From an uncultured Bryobacterales bacterium (GTDB taxonomy: Bacteria > Acidobacteriota > Terriglobia > Bryobacterales > Bryobacteraceae): a stretch of DNA of 64,000 bases. The position numbers and the translations under genes were made by a program. A model generated the notes under the pieces. The model was given only the letters and a program-made list of their open reading frames with translations, was not told the DNA's origin and made no database searches. The stretch covers positions 1 to 64,000 of the forward strand of contig CALGAR010000117.1 in assembly GCA_937959285.1 (NCBI GenBank). The letters are read 5' to 3'. This document shows positions 40,958 to 48,372 of the stretch, piece after piece (positions within the stretch are counted from its first letter, which is position 1; every line of letters starts with the position of its first letter).

Positions 40958-40974
40958 ATAAAAGCGTATTTTAT
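40958..40974 (+). promoter_or_regulatory. Inverted repeat ATAAAA-N5-TTTTAT upstream of the Rrf2-type gene
   Basis: Perfect 6-bp arms separated by GCGTA lie 18 bp before the ATG at 40992. TATTTT at 40967 could serve as -10 with TTCGCC 17 bp upstream. The position suits an autoregulatory operator of the Rrf2 family protein. Confidence 0.4.
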
Positions 40975-40991
40975 TCCAACGATCTGGGGAG

Positions 40992-41468
40992 ATGATGATC
41001 TATTCTAGGTCTGCCGAGTACGCAATCCGCGCTTTTGTGCAACTCGCCGAAGTGCCGACCGGCAAATATGCCATGGTGAAGCAGATTGCGGAAAAGGCGG
41101 ATATCCCGGCGCACTTCCTGGCGAAAATCCTTCAGCAGCTGGCCAGGAAGGGGTTTCTGCGGTCAAGCAAAGGCCCAACCGGGGGCTTCAGCCTGCGGCA
41201 GCCTTCCGCCGACATCACTCTGCTCCAGATTGTGGAAGCCGTGGACGGCCTGGAGGACTATCACCGCTGCCCGGCGGGCATGGCCGAGTGCAATGACCAG
41301 ATGCCGTGCGGGATGCATGATAGCTGGAAGGCGCTGCGTTCGCGTATCATGGATTATTTAGAGCAGACTTCGATCGAGGATCTCGCAAAGGCCCTCGAGC
41401 TCAAGCGGCGCAACATCGACAAGAGCGTTCGCAAGAGCAAGCGAAGCGCTGCTAAGAAAGCGATCTGA
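40992..41468 (+). CDS. Rrf2/IscR family transcriptional regulator with Fe-S cluster site
   Basis: 158 residues. The winged helix is at residues about 25-85 (HFLAKILQQLARKGFLRS, GPTGGFSLRQ) and Cys93, Cys100 and Cys106 (HRCPAGMAECNDQMPCGMH) follow, close to the three-Cys cluster site of IscR (Cys92, 98, 104). It may sense Fe-S status, redox or NO. A clean GGGGAG site precedes the ATGATG start. The C-terminal tail is Lys/Arg-rich. A perfect inverted repeat lies just upstream. Confidence 0.9.
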   Translation: MMIYSRSAEYAIRAFVQLAEVPTGKYAMVKQIAEKADIPAHFLAKILQQLARKGFLRSSKGPTGGFSLRQPSADITLLQIVEAVDGLEDYHRCPAGMAECNDQMPCGMHDSWKALRSRIMDYLEQTSIEDLAKALELKRRNIDKSVRKSKRSAAKKAI

Positions 41469-41554
41469 AGCACTCCGGCTTCCCGCGAGACCCCGTTGGA
41501 ATCCGGCCTAAACGTGCGACGTTCGCAATTCAATGAAAGGCGGGTAGTCAATCA

Positions 41555-42160
41555 ATGCTGGTGCCAATGGTGGTCGAGCAGACCTCGCGAGGCGAGCGCG
41601 CCTACGACATCTATTCGAGGCTGCTCAAAGAGAACATTATCTTCCTTGGAACGCCGATTGATGACTCCGTGGCGAATTTAATTATCGCCCAGATGTTGTT
41701 TTTGGCGGCGGAGGACCCGGAGCGGGATATCTCCCTGTATATCAACTCCCCCGGGGGATCCATCACCGCAGGTCTCGCGATCCTCGATACGATGCGGCTG
41801 GTCGAGCCTGACATCGTCACCTACTGCGTGGGCCAGGCTGCTTCGATGGCCGCCGTCTTGCTCGCCTGCGGCACCAAGGGAAAGCGTTACAGCCTGCCGC
41901 ATTCCAGGATCCTGATCCATCAGCCTTCGATGAGCGGTCTGGCGGGTCAGGCGGCCGACATCGATATCTATGCCAAAGAGATTCTCCGGATGCGGGAGAC
42001 GCTGAACCAAATCCTTGCCAATGCGACAGGGCAGCCAATCGAGAAGGTCGCTCGCGACGTCGATCGCGACTACATCATGGAGCCGGAACAGGCGCTCGAA
42101 TACGGGATGATCGACCGCATCATCACATCCCGCGAGGCCACGCCGGTGCCGACTCGATAA
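41555..42160 (+). CDS. clpP: ATP-dependent Clp protease proteolytic subunit
   Basis: 201 residues, the usual ClpP size. Catalytic Ser97 (GQAASMAAVL), His122 (RILIHQPS) and an Asp near residue 172 (RDVDRDYIM); YINSPGGSITAGLAI and LGTPIDDSVAN are family signatures. It starts 86 bp after the Rrf2-type gene and is not next to clpX or tig, which is the usual neighbourhood, so it may be a second ClpP copy. Confidence 0.95.
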   Translation: MLVPMVVEQTSRGERAYDIYSRLLKENIIFLGTPIDDSVANLIIAQMLFLAAEDPERDISLYINSPGGSITAGLAILDTMRLVEPDIVTYCVGQAASMAAVLLACGTKGKRYSLPHSRILIHQPSMSGLAGQAADIDIYAKEILRMRETLNQILANATGQPIEKVARDVDRDYIMEPEQALEYGMIDRIITSREATPVPTR

Positions 42161-42161
42161 C

Positions 42162-43625
42162 TCACGCCAGACGGCAGAATTTGTCGTAGGCCGCGTCCCA
42201 CGGATCGGGGTCCTTCGGCTCAAAACTCACAACCGGGAAGGACCGGCAGATGATCTGCCGGCCTTCCGCAAGCCCGCGAACTGAGCCGTCCCCAATCGCC
42301 TGCACCAGAACGTTACCCGCAGCCGTCGCTTCCGAAGGTCCTGCGATGACAACCCTTCGGGTGGCGTCCGCCACGAATTGGTTGAGCACGCCGTTCCGGC
42401 TTCCGCCGCCGACGATGTGAATCGTCTTGATCTCGCGATTGAGAAGCGGCTCGAGGTTCTCCAGCACTTGCCGGTATCGCAACGCCAGCCCTTCCAGCAC
42501 CGCACGCGACATTTCGCCCGCCCCTTCCGGAACCTGCTGCCCAGAGGCCTTGCACCACTCGGCAATCCGCTGCGGCATTCTGCCAGGATCCAGGAACCGG
42601 TCGGGCGGAATGATCGCCGTAAAGGGCCTGGCAGCAGCCGCCATCTGTGTCAGTTCGTCGTAGGTATATTCACGGCCCTCCGCCGCCCATGCCCTGCGGC
42701 ATTCCTGGAGCACCCACAAGCCCGCGATGTTCTTCAGCAGGCGTACTTTGCCTTCCGCTCCAATTTCATTCGTGAAGTTCAGATCCAGAGACCGGTCGTT
42801 AATCACCGGTTCTTCAAGCTCAACCCCCATCAGCGACCACGTGCCAGAGCTGATGTAGCACCAATCGGTTCCCGACGCCGGAACTGCGGCGACGGCCGCA
42901 GCCGTGTCGTGTGAGGCAGTGGCAAACACGCGCGTCTCCGCAGAAAGGCCGGTTGCCTCGGCGACGTGCGACAGCAGGCAGCCCAGACAGGTGCCCGGGG
43001 TTACGATTTCCGCCAGGATTCCTGTTGGCAGCTTCATCTCTTCAAGCAGTTCCACTGCCCACTGCCTGGCCGTTGGATTGTAGAACTGCGAAGTACTGGC
43101 GATCGTAAGCTCCGACTTCTGCACGCCGGTGATCCAGTAGTTGAACAGGTCCGGCATGAACAGGAGGCGCTCGGCACAGGACAAAGCCGGAGCATTGCTC
43201 AGCCTCATCGACAGCAGCTGATAGAGGGAGTTGATCGGCATGAACTGAATGCCTGTCTGCGCAAAAATGCGCTCGCGCGTTGTGATCTCCCAGGCACGCT
43301 CCAGCATGCCGTGATTCCGCGCGTCCCGGTAGTGGCGGGGGTTCTCGACCAGGGATCCGTCCGATCCCAGCAGACCGAAATCAACTCCCCAGGTATCGAT
43401 GCCGATGCCGTCCAGCTTCAGCTTCCGGTCACAGCCCGCGATACTGAATCCCTTTTGAATCTCATGCAGCAGACGGAAGGAGTCCCAGTAGAGGCCGTTC
43501 GGCAGCCGCACGGGCTGATTTGGGAAACGATGCAGTTCTTCCAGGTGGAGCTGATCACCGGAGAGCGTTCCGAGAATCGTTCGTCCGCTCTCGGCTCCGA
43601 GATCGCAGGCGAGGTAGTGTTTCAT
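42162..43625 (-). CDS. rhaB: Rhamnulokinase
   Basis: 487 residues from the ATG at 43625 (MKHYLACDLGAESGRTILGTL), the FGGY family phosphate-1 loop. Other signatures: GIGIDTWGVDFGLLG, FATASHDTAAAVAAVPA, YISSGTWSLMGVE and the C-terminal HIVGGGSRNGVLNQFVADAT. This is the FGGY-kinase branch for L-rhamnulose. No rhaA or rhaD is adjacent. Convergent with clpP, a single base between the stops. Confidence 0.93.
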   Translation of the reverse strand: MKHYLACDLGAESGRTILGTLSGDQLHLEELHRFPNQPVRLPNGLYWDSFRLLHEIQKGFSIAGCDRKLKLDGIGIDTWGVDFGLLGSDGSLVENPRHYRDARNHGMLERAWEITTRERIFAQTGIQFMPINSLYQLLSMRLSNAPALSCAERLLFMPDLFNYWITGVQKSELTIASTSQFYNPTARQWAVELLEEMKLPTGILAEIVTPGTCLGCLLSHVAEATGLSAETRVFATASHDTAAAVAAVPASGTDWCYISSGTWSLMGVELEEPVINDRSLDLNFTNEIGAEGKVRLLKNIAGLWVLQECRRAWAAEGREYTYDELTQMAAAARPFTAIIPPDRFLDPGRMPQRIAEWCKASGQQVPEGAGEMSRAVLEGLALRYRQVLENLEPLLNREIKTIHIVGGGSRNGVLNQFVADATRRVVIAGPSEATAAGNVLVQAIGDGSVRGLAEGRQIICRSFPVVSFEPKDPDPWDAAYDKFCRLA

Positions 43626-43648
43626 AGCGCCGAAGCGCCAGTATATCG

Positions 43649-44422
43649 CTAGTTGACCACGTTGGCTGTGATGACCACGAAGATCGCCTTTTCCGCGCCT
43701 TCGGCGCTCGACTTTCCGATTACAGTCCTCTTGCCCTCCGGTACGTCCACATCGGTAGCGATGCTGGTGTTGAGAAACTGCCACTGAGTCTCGCCCGCCG
43801 CTCCGGCAGGACGGCTTACGCGAACCGGAATGTTGAGGTCCAGCCGGAATCCGTCCACACGCACCTGCCGTGCTCCGTCGGATCCCATAAGGGTGATGCG
43901 GCCAATTCTCACTGCCCCAACGGTATTGGGAACATTCGGCCCGAAGCTCAGCACCCCGCTTGCATTCGCGCCCATCCCGTCGCGGGTTCTCATAGAAAGC
44001 ACATCAAGGAGCCGGAAGGACTGGTAGGACATTACTGAGCGAAGTTGCTTGACCACAGGCTCAAGCTCAGGGGGAAGCTTGACGCTGGAGTCCGCCTGCT
44101 GTTCTGCTTGCACAAGGTGTAAAGTAATCTCCACGCTCCTTTGGATTGGAGGCGGCACATCATAACGCTTAATCGCCTCTTCAATCGCAGCAATCTGCTC
44201 ACGCGTGCCGCGGGCGGAGATCAGTCGCAGCATAGCATCTGCTCTCACCTCGGCGCCGAAGAACCCCAAGAGATCGCGCAACCGCCCCACATCGACGTGG
44301 CGGACCTCGAAGACGCGCATGACCACCTCTGACGGCGGGGCCGGCTGCGGCTGAGCCGGCTTAGGCTCCTGCGCAGCTAGAAGCGGCAGCCATGAACCTA
44401 GAACAAAGATAAGAACTTTCAT
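43649..44422 (-). CDS. Secreted protein with secretin/TonB N-domain-like module
   Basis: 257 residues, signal peptide KVLIFVLGSWLPLLAAQ. Residues about 35-90 (VVMRVFEVRHVDVGRLRDLLGFF, then ISARGTREQIAAIEEAIKRYD) match the secretin/STN N1-type domain found in type II secretion secretins and in stand-alone proteins. The rest is beta-rich (VEITLHLVQAEQQ, AVRIGRITLMGSDGARQV). It starts inside the stop codon of the truncated sigma factor gene (ATGA), so it depends on that gene's translation. Role unknown. Confidence 0.75.
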   Translation of the reverse strand: MKVLIFVLGSWLPLLAAQEPKPAQPQPAPPSEVVMRVFEVRHVDVGRLRDLLGFFGAEVRADAMLRLISARGTREQIAAIEEAIKRYDVPPPIQRSVEITLHLVQAEQQADSSVKLPPELEPVVKQLRSVMSYQSFRLLDVLSMRTRDGMGANASGVLSFGPNVPNTVGAVRIGRITLMGSDGARQVRVDGFRLDLNIPVRVSRPAGAAGETQWQFLNTSIATDVDVPEGKRTVIGKSSAEGAEKAIFVVITANVVN

Positions 44423-44916
44423 TCGGTATCTCCCTTCGCGTCGAGAATCCAGTAGATGGTAACGTCCGGATCGTCTGTGAGCAGCTTCACCACAAATGGC
44501 TCTGCTGGCACCGTTTTTTCTCGCTGCGGCCTCTGAGCCTTGCGGACCTGTCGGGCTCCCTCAAATCCCGTTTCCGACCAGAGTTCCTCAAGCGAGACCA
44601 CGCATCTCCGACGCGCCCGCCGCCGGATATCCCGGCAGATGTTGATGGTCAACTGATACAACCAGGGATTAATCTTCCTTTCTTCGTCAAGACTGTTCAG
44701 GTAGCGGTGCAATCTGAGGAAGACCTCCTGTGTCGCATCCTGAGCATCCTGCATATTGCCGAGCACCCGCCACGCAATTCCGAATACGAATCGCTCGTGC
44801 TGCTTGATGAGGTCCTCGAAAGCCGTCACGTCACCCTGACGAGCGAGTTCGAGCAGCCGGCGGGACATCTGTTCCTGCCGGCTGGGTGAGTCTGCGAGGC
44901 TAAGCATCAGGCTCAA
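44419..44916 (-). CDS. ECF-like sigma factor lacking region 4
   Basis: 165 residues. Region 2 is complete (ELARQGDVTAFEDLIKQHE, RVLGNMQDAQDATQEVFLRLHRYL, PWLYQLTINICRDIRRRARRR). Past the usual linker (VVSLEEL at residue 107-113) the region 4 helix-turn-helix, which should take about 60 residues, is missing. Instead the protein ends in an unrelated stretch (EPFVVKLLTDDPDVTIYWILDA). That tail resembles C-termini of small acidobacterial proteins that travel with such sigma genes, which would fit an in-frame deletion fusing two genes. Whether it still recruits RNA polymerase is unclear. Coupled to the secretin-N-domain protein. Confidence 0.82.
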   Translation of the reverse strand: MSLMLSLADSPSRQEQMSRRLLELARQGDVTAFEDLIKQHERFVFGIAWRVLGNMQDAQDATQEVFLRLHRYLNSLDEERKINPWLYQLTINICRDIRRRARRRCVVSLEELWSETGFEGARQVRKAQRPQREKTVPAEPFVVKLLTDDPDVTIYWILDAKGDTE

Positions 44917-44974
44917 GTTCCAAACGTATATACAGCCGATCGGGCGAAAACGTTGAGAAGAGTTTTTCGGTAGG

Positions 44975-45337
44975 ATGCCAGTAGTGAAGATCTTGAGTAA
45001 GTTCGTGGACAGGGCAAGCGGTTGGATTATTGTAGCTTTCGGTGCAATACACTGCGCTTACACGTTCCGCCTCTATCGTGGAATCTCTACCGCGGCCCTC
45101 TGGTTTTTCGGAACGGGTTTAGCACTGCTTTACGCAGGCGGGCTGAACATCTTGCGAATCCGGCTCGCCAAACCGGAGCTGCGGTGGTTTTCGTTCCTGG
45201 CCAATGTATTGCTGCTCACGCTCACCGTGTCGTATGCGGCGCAGAGGCCCCTGGCGCGCGCGGTGAAGGATCCGTTTCTCATCGCGCCGATAGCGGCGCT
45301 CGGCCTCTCAACATGGTTTTCGGCTCGGAGGCACTAG
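44975..45337 (+). CDS. Small integral membrane protein
   Basis: 120 residues with four hydrophobic segments: WIIVAFGAIHCAYTF, AALWFFGTGLALLYAGGL, WFSFLANVLLLTLTVSY and FLIAPIAALGLSTWFS. Resembles short four-TM proteins of unknown function common in bacteria; no motif of known activity. Divergent from the sigma factor gene, with 58 bp between the start codons. A second, smaller membrane gene starts 3 bp after its stop. Confidence 0.7.
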   Translation: MPVVKILSKFVDRASGWIIVAFGAIHCAYTFRLYRGISTAALWFFGTGLALLYAGGLNILRIRLAKPELRWFSFLANVLLLTLTVSYAAQRPLARAVKDPFLIAPIAALGLSTWFSARRH

Positions 45338-45340
45338 CGT

Positions 45341-45571
45341 ATGGCGTTGCTCGATGGCCGATATGAGGAGCAGAAACCAAAGGACGCAACGCCGATCTGG
45401 CTGCTCGTCCTTGGTTTAGCGATTCCCTCCTCGCTCGTACTGATTGCCCTTACCGGATGGGTCAGCCGCCCGTTCTTGCTTCTGCCGGTCGTGCTCCTGT
45501 TGCTTTTCCGCATCCTTTCAAGGCGGCGGGGATCGAGGCGGCGCAATTCACTTTCGAGGGCGGGTGGTTAG
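45341..45571 (+). CDS. Very small membrane protein, uncertain
   Basis: 76 residues with two hydrophobic stretches (WLLVLGLAIPSSLVLIALTG and PFLLLPVVLLLLFRIL) and a positively charged tail (SRRRGSRRRN), as expected for a two-helix membrane protein with the C-terminus inside. It starts 3 bp after the preceding stop. It may be a real gene co-transcribed with the four-TM protein, but no homologue is recognised. Confidence 0.45.
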   Translation: MALLDGRYEEQKPKDATPIWLLVLGLAIPSSLVLIALTGWVSRPFLLLPVVLLLLFRILSRRRGSRRRNSLSRAGG

Positions 45572-45605
45572 CCTTACATTGAGCAAAAGCTCTATCTTCG
45601 TCCAC

Positions 45606-45629
45606 TGTAACCTGGCGCGCCAAGTTACA
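45606..45629. promoter_or_regulatory. 24-bp near-perfect palindrome
   Basis: The two 12-base halves TGTAACCTGGCG and CGCCAAGTTACA are reverse complements at 11 of 12 positions (the one mismatch would still pair as G-U in RNA). It lies between the small membrane gene and the methyltransferase gene. There is no T run after it, so it is not a standard terminator; an operator for a dimeric regulator is likelier. Confidence 0.55.
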
Positions 45630-45737
45630 CATATCATTCATTCCGAGCACCGCGATCGCTTATCGCAGCTAATTCCATCCGGAGCCCGATCTTTCCGATA
45701 TACCTCGTAAATTCGCGCGGCAGAAATTTTCTCTCCC

Positions 45738-45767
45738 TTGACACACTGTTCAGTGATACTGTACAAC
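45738..45767 (+). promoter_or_regulatory. Strong promoter with operator-like palindrome in the spacer
   Basis: Perfect -35 TTGACA (45738-45743), 18-bp spacer, -10-like TACAAC (45762-45767). The spacer starts with CACTGTTCAGTG (45744-45755), a perfect inverted repeat CACTG-TT-CAGTG. A bound repressor there would cover the promoter. It serves the methyltransferase gene at 45836 with a leader of about 60 nt. Confidence 0.55.
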
Positions 45768-45835
45768 GAGGAAAATCGTCGCACCTATGTGCGCGCACCG
45801 CAAGCAGTTGGCCCGCACCTATCTTGGAGGAAAGC

Positions 45836-46720
45836 GTGAAGACTTCGGCGACTGCAGACACGCACGGCTTTAACTTTTCCCGGACCCCAGGCACTCCGGA
45901 GGCGTCGGAACTCTACCTGGAGCTGCTAAAACAAGTACTCACACGAGCTGATTTCCCCGACCGGTTTCGTAACATAGAGGCGCTGATGGGCCCGAGAAGG
46001 AAAGCAGTACTTTCGGCGATCCAGCGCGTACTTCGTCCTCTGGGTCTCTCTTTGATCGGACTGCCGGATGAGGCGTCCCATCCGAAGTACGGCCCTACAC
46101 AGTGCACGTATGGCGAAACTATGATGGGGCTTCCGCGTCTCAATCAGCTTCACGATGCCGTACGCACGGTGGTACTCGAGAACATTCCTGGCGATATGAT
46201 CGAGACCGGCGTCTGGAGAGGCGGAGCCGCAATCCTCATGCGCGCTGCCCTTCGCGCCTACGGGGATGTTAGCCGGACAGTCTGGCTCGCCGATTCGTTC
46301 CAAGGCGTGCCTCCACCAGATGAAGAAAACTACCCTGCCGATGCGGGCAGTGTCTTTTGGAAGCTGGACTACTTGTCCGTGTCTCTGGAGGAAGTGAAGA
46401 GGAACTTCGAGCGGTTCGGACTACTCGATGACCGTGTCAGCTTTCTTCCCGGATGGTTCAAAGACACGCTGCCCACCGCGCCCATCAAACAGTTATCAAT
46501 CCTGCGCGTTGACGGCGACAGCTACGAATCGACCATAGATGCGTTAGTGCATCTGTACCCGAAGGTTTCGCCGCGCGGATTTGTGATCATTGATGACTAC
46601 GGCGCTGTAGAAGCGTGCAAGGCAGCAGTCGAGGACTTCCGGCGTATGCACGGAATCACGGAACCGATGACAATGGTGCATGACTGGCAGGAGTCCTGCG
46701 TGTATTGGCGCCGCAGCTAG
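45836..46720 (+). CDS. TylF/macrocin-O-methyltransferase family protein
   Basis: 294 residues from the GTG at 45836, which has GGAGG at a good distance; the in-frame TTG at 45824 lies within that site. Key segments: GDMIETGVWRGGAAILMRAAL (SAM-binding loop), TVWLADSFQGVPPP and SILRVDGDSYESTIDALVHLYPKV, VIIDDYGAVEACKAAV (Mg-binding Asp residues). TylF-type enzymes O-methylate sugars in antibiotics or polysaccharides. No glycosyltransferase is adjacent, so substrate is unknown. Confidence 0.9.
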   Translation: MKTSATADTHGFNFSRTPGTPEASELYLELLKQVLTRADFPDRFRNIEALMGPRRKAVLSAIQRVLRPLGLSLIGLPDEASHPKYGPTQCTYGETMMGLPRLNQLHDAVRTVVLENIPGDMIETGVWRGGAAILMRAALRAYGDVSRTVWLADSFQGVPPPDEENYPADAGSVFWKLDYLSVSLEEVKRNFERFGLLDDRVSFLPGWFKDTLPTAPIKQLSILRVDGDSYESTIDALVHLYPKVSPRGFVIIDDYGAVEACKAAVEDFRRMHGITEPMTMVHDWQESCVYWRRS

Positions 46721-46744
46721 CGCGAGATCAGGAAACGGTCCCAG

Positions 46745-47143
46745 CTATTCGAGAGGTTCTGGGGTCAAGCTGATGTTTCGCTCTCCCGCGGCGCGTTTCT
46801 CCCAGTACTTCCGCACCCACGCCTCCCAGCTTTTCCCGGCTGCCGTGTCTTTGCCGGTGAACACGAGCGCGGAAATGTCCGAATAGCGGATCACGCGCCT
46901 TGGCGAGCCGTCATTCGGCATAACGCGAACAATGGACTCCTCCAGGGTCCGCCCGGTTCTCCGGTCGAAGACATACCCTTCCACCCGCGAGCCGTCCTTG
47001 CAGGTGATCGTTACATCGCCGCGATAGGAAAAGGCTTTTTCCAAAGCTTGGCGAATCTCCTCATCGGACGCCAGTTTCGGAATCCACCCTTCCAACTGTT
47101 CGCGGGAGGAGCCCGCAACTACTTCCAGCTCGTCAGGCTTCAA
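46745..47143 (-). CDS. Small conserved protein coupled to hpnH
   Basis: 132 residues from a TTG at 47143 (read as Met: MKPDELEVVAG), overlapping the hpnH stop by 4 bp (TTGA). A beta-rich core (RGDVTITCKDGSRVEGYVFDRR and ESIVRVMPNDGSPRRVIRYSDISALVFTG) resembles an Sm-like or SH3-like barrel; helices flank it (DEEIRQALEKAFS and SWEAWVRKYWEKRAAG). Not a known hopanoid gene. Its tight coupling with hpnH suggests a function in the same pathway or its control, but this is only an inference. Confidence 0.65.
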   Translation of the reverse strand: MKPDELEVVAGSSREQLEGWIPKLASDEEIRQALEKAFSYRGDVTITCKDGSRVEGYVFDRRTGRTLEESIVRVMPNDGSPRRVIRYSDISALVFTGKDTAAGKSWEAWVRKYWEKRAAGERNISLTPEPLE

Positions 47144-48267
47144 ACTCTTGTCCCCTCGGCTACGCTCTCGCTCGAAACTTTGATCTGGACAAACGGATTG
47201 CGGGCGTGCACTGGAACAACCCGCTCGCGCAACATTTCGGCAGCCTCCGGATCGCGATAACTGGAGAAGGTGGCCTTCGCAGTCGCAAGCAAGCCGCGGA
47301 GAGAACCGAATGTGTCGTTGACCGCAGAGGCCTCGTAGCCGCTATGCACCATACAGTTCGCGCACCTTGGGTTACCCGATTCGGTGCCGTAACGCGACCA
47401 ATCCGTTTCAGCCATTAACTCCGCAAAGGTATCCGCGTAGCCATCCTGAAGCAGGTAACAGGGCTTTTGCCAGCCGAAGATGTTGTAGGTCGGCATTCCC
47501 CAGGGCGTGCAGCTATAGTGCCGCTTTCCCATGAGAAACTCCATGAAAAGCGGCGACAGGTTGAACTTCCAGTGCCGCTTGCGGTTGGACAGGATTGCGC
47601 GGAAGAGCCGCCGGGTCCGGGCGCGCCCGAGGAAATGATGCTGATCCGGGGCTTTGTCGTAGGAGTAGCCGGGGGATAGCATCATTCCCTCAACGCCAAG
47701 CTCCATCATCTCATCGAAGAAGGCGCGAACGCTGTTCGGGTCGGCTCCGTCAAACAAGGTGGTATTCGTCGTAACCCGGAATCCGCGTTTCAAAGCCGCA
47801 CGGATCGCGCGGACGGCAATGTCATAGCCCCCTTCCCGGCAGACCGCGAAGTCGTGCTCTTCGCGCTGCCCGTCGAGGTGCACCGAAAAGGTCAAGTACT
47901 TGCTTGGCGTGAACTGGTCCAGCTTTTCTTCGAGCAGAAGCGCATTCGTGCAAAGGTAGACGTATTTCTTTCTCGCGATCAGCCCGTCAACAATTTCCCG
48001 AATCTGCGGGTGCAGCAAGGGCTCGCCGCCAGGGATTGTCACAACCGGGGCGCCGCACTCATCCACCGCGCGAAAACACTCCTCTGGCGACATGTTCCGC
48101 TTCAGGACGTGGGCCGGGTACTGAATCTTCCCGCAGCCGGCGCAAGCCAGGTTGCAGCGGAACAGCGGCTCCAGCATCAGCACCAGGGGATACCGCTCCC
48201 TCCCCGCGAGCTTCTGCTTCAGAATATACGTCGCCACTGTCCACATCTGCGAAATCGGCACACTCAT
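47140..48267 (-). CDS. hpnH: Adenosyl-hopene transferase (radical SAM)
   Basis: 375 residues. The radical SAM cluster CNLACAGC uses Cys38, Cys42 and Cys45 (CxxxCxxC); TIPGGEPLLHPQI supplies the GGE SAM-binding motif. LEPLFRCNLACAGCGKIQYP and HYSCTPWGMPTYNIFGWQKPC are typical of HpnH, which attaches the 5'-deoxyadenosyl group to diploptene to start elongated bacteriohopanes. No squalene-hopene cyclase or hpnG is in the window. Followed by a coupled small protein. Confidence 0.93.
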   Translation of the reverse strand: MSVPISQMWTVATYILKQKLAGRERYPLVLMLEPLFRCNLACAGCGKIQYPAHVLKRNMSPEECFRAVDECGAPVVTIPGGEPLLHPQIREIVDGLIARKKYVYLCTNALLLEEKLDQFTPSKYLTFSVHLDGQREEHDFAVCREGGYDIAVRAIRAALKRGFRVTTNTTLFDGADPNSVRAFFDEMMELGVEGMMLSPGYSYDKAPDQHHFLGRARTRRLFRAILSNRKRHWKFNLSPLFMEFLMGKRHYSCTPWGMPTYNIFGWQKPCYLLQDGYADTFAELMAETDWSRYGTESGNPRCANCMVHSGYEASAVNDTFGSLRGLLATAKATFSSYRDPEAAEMLRERVVPVHARNPFVQIKVSSESVAEGTRV

Positions 48268-48372
48268 TGATTCGGGACCCTCCGCGGTTATAGCTCTCTC
48301 TGGTTCCGCTCTCTCTTATGATAGCGGGTGCCGCCGCCGGGCCGCCTTGAGGGTATGGTTACCATAGAGCGT

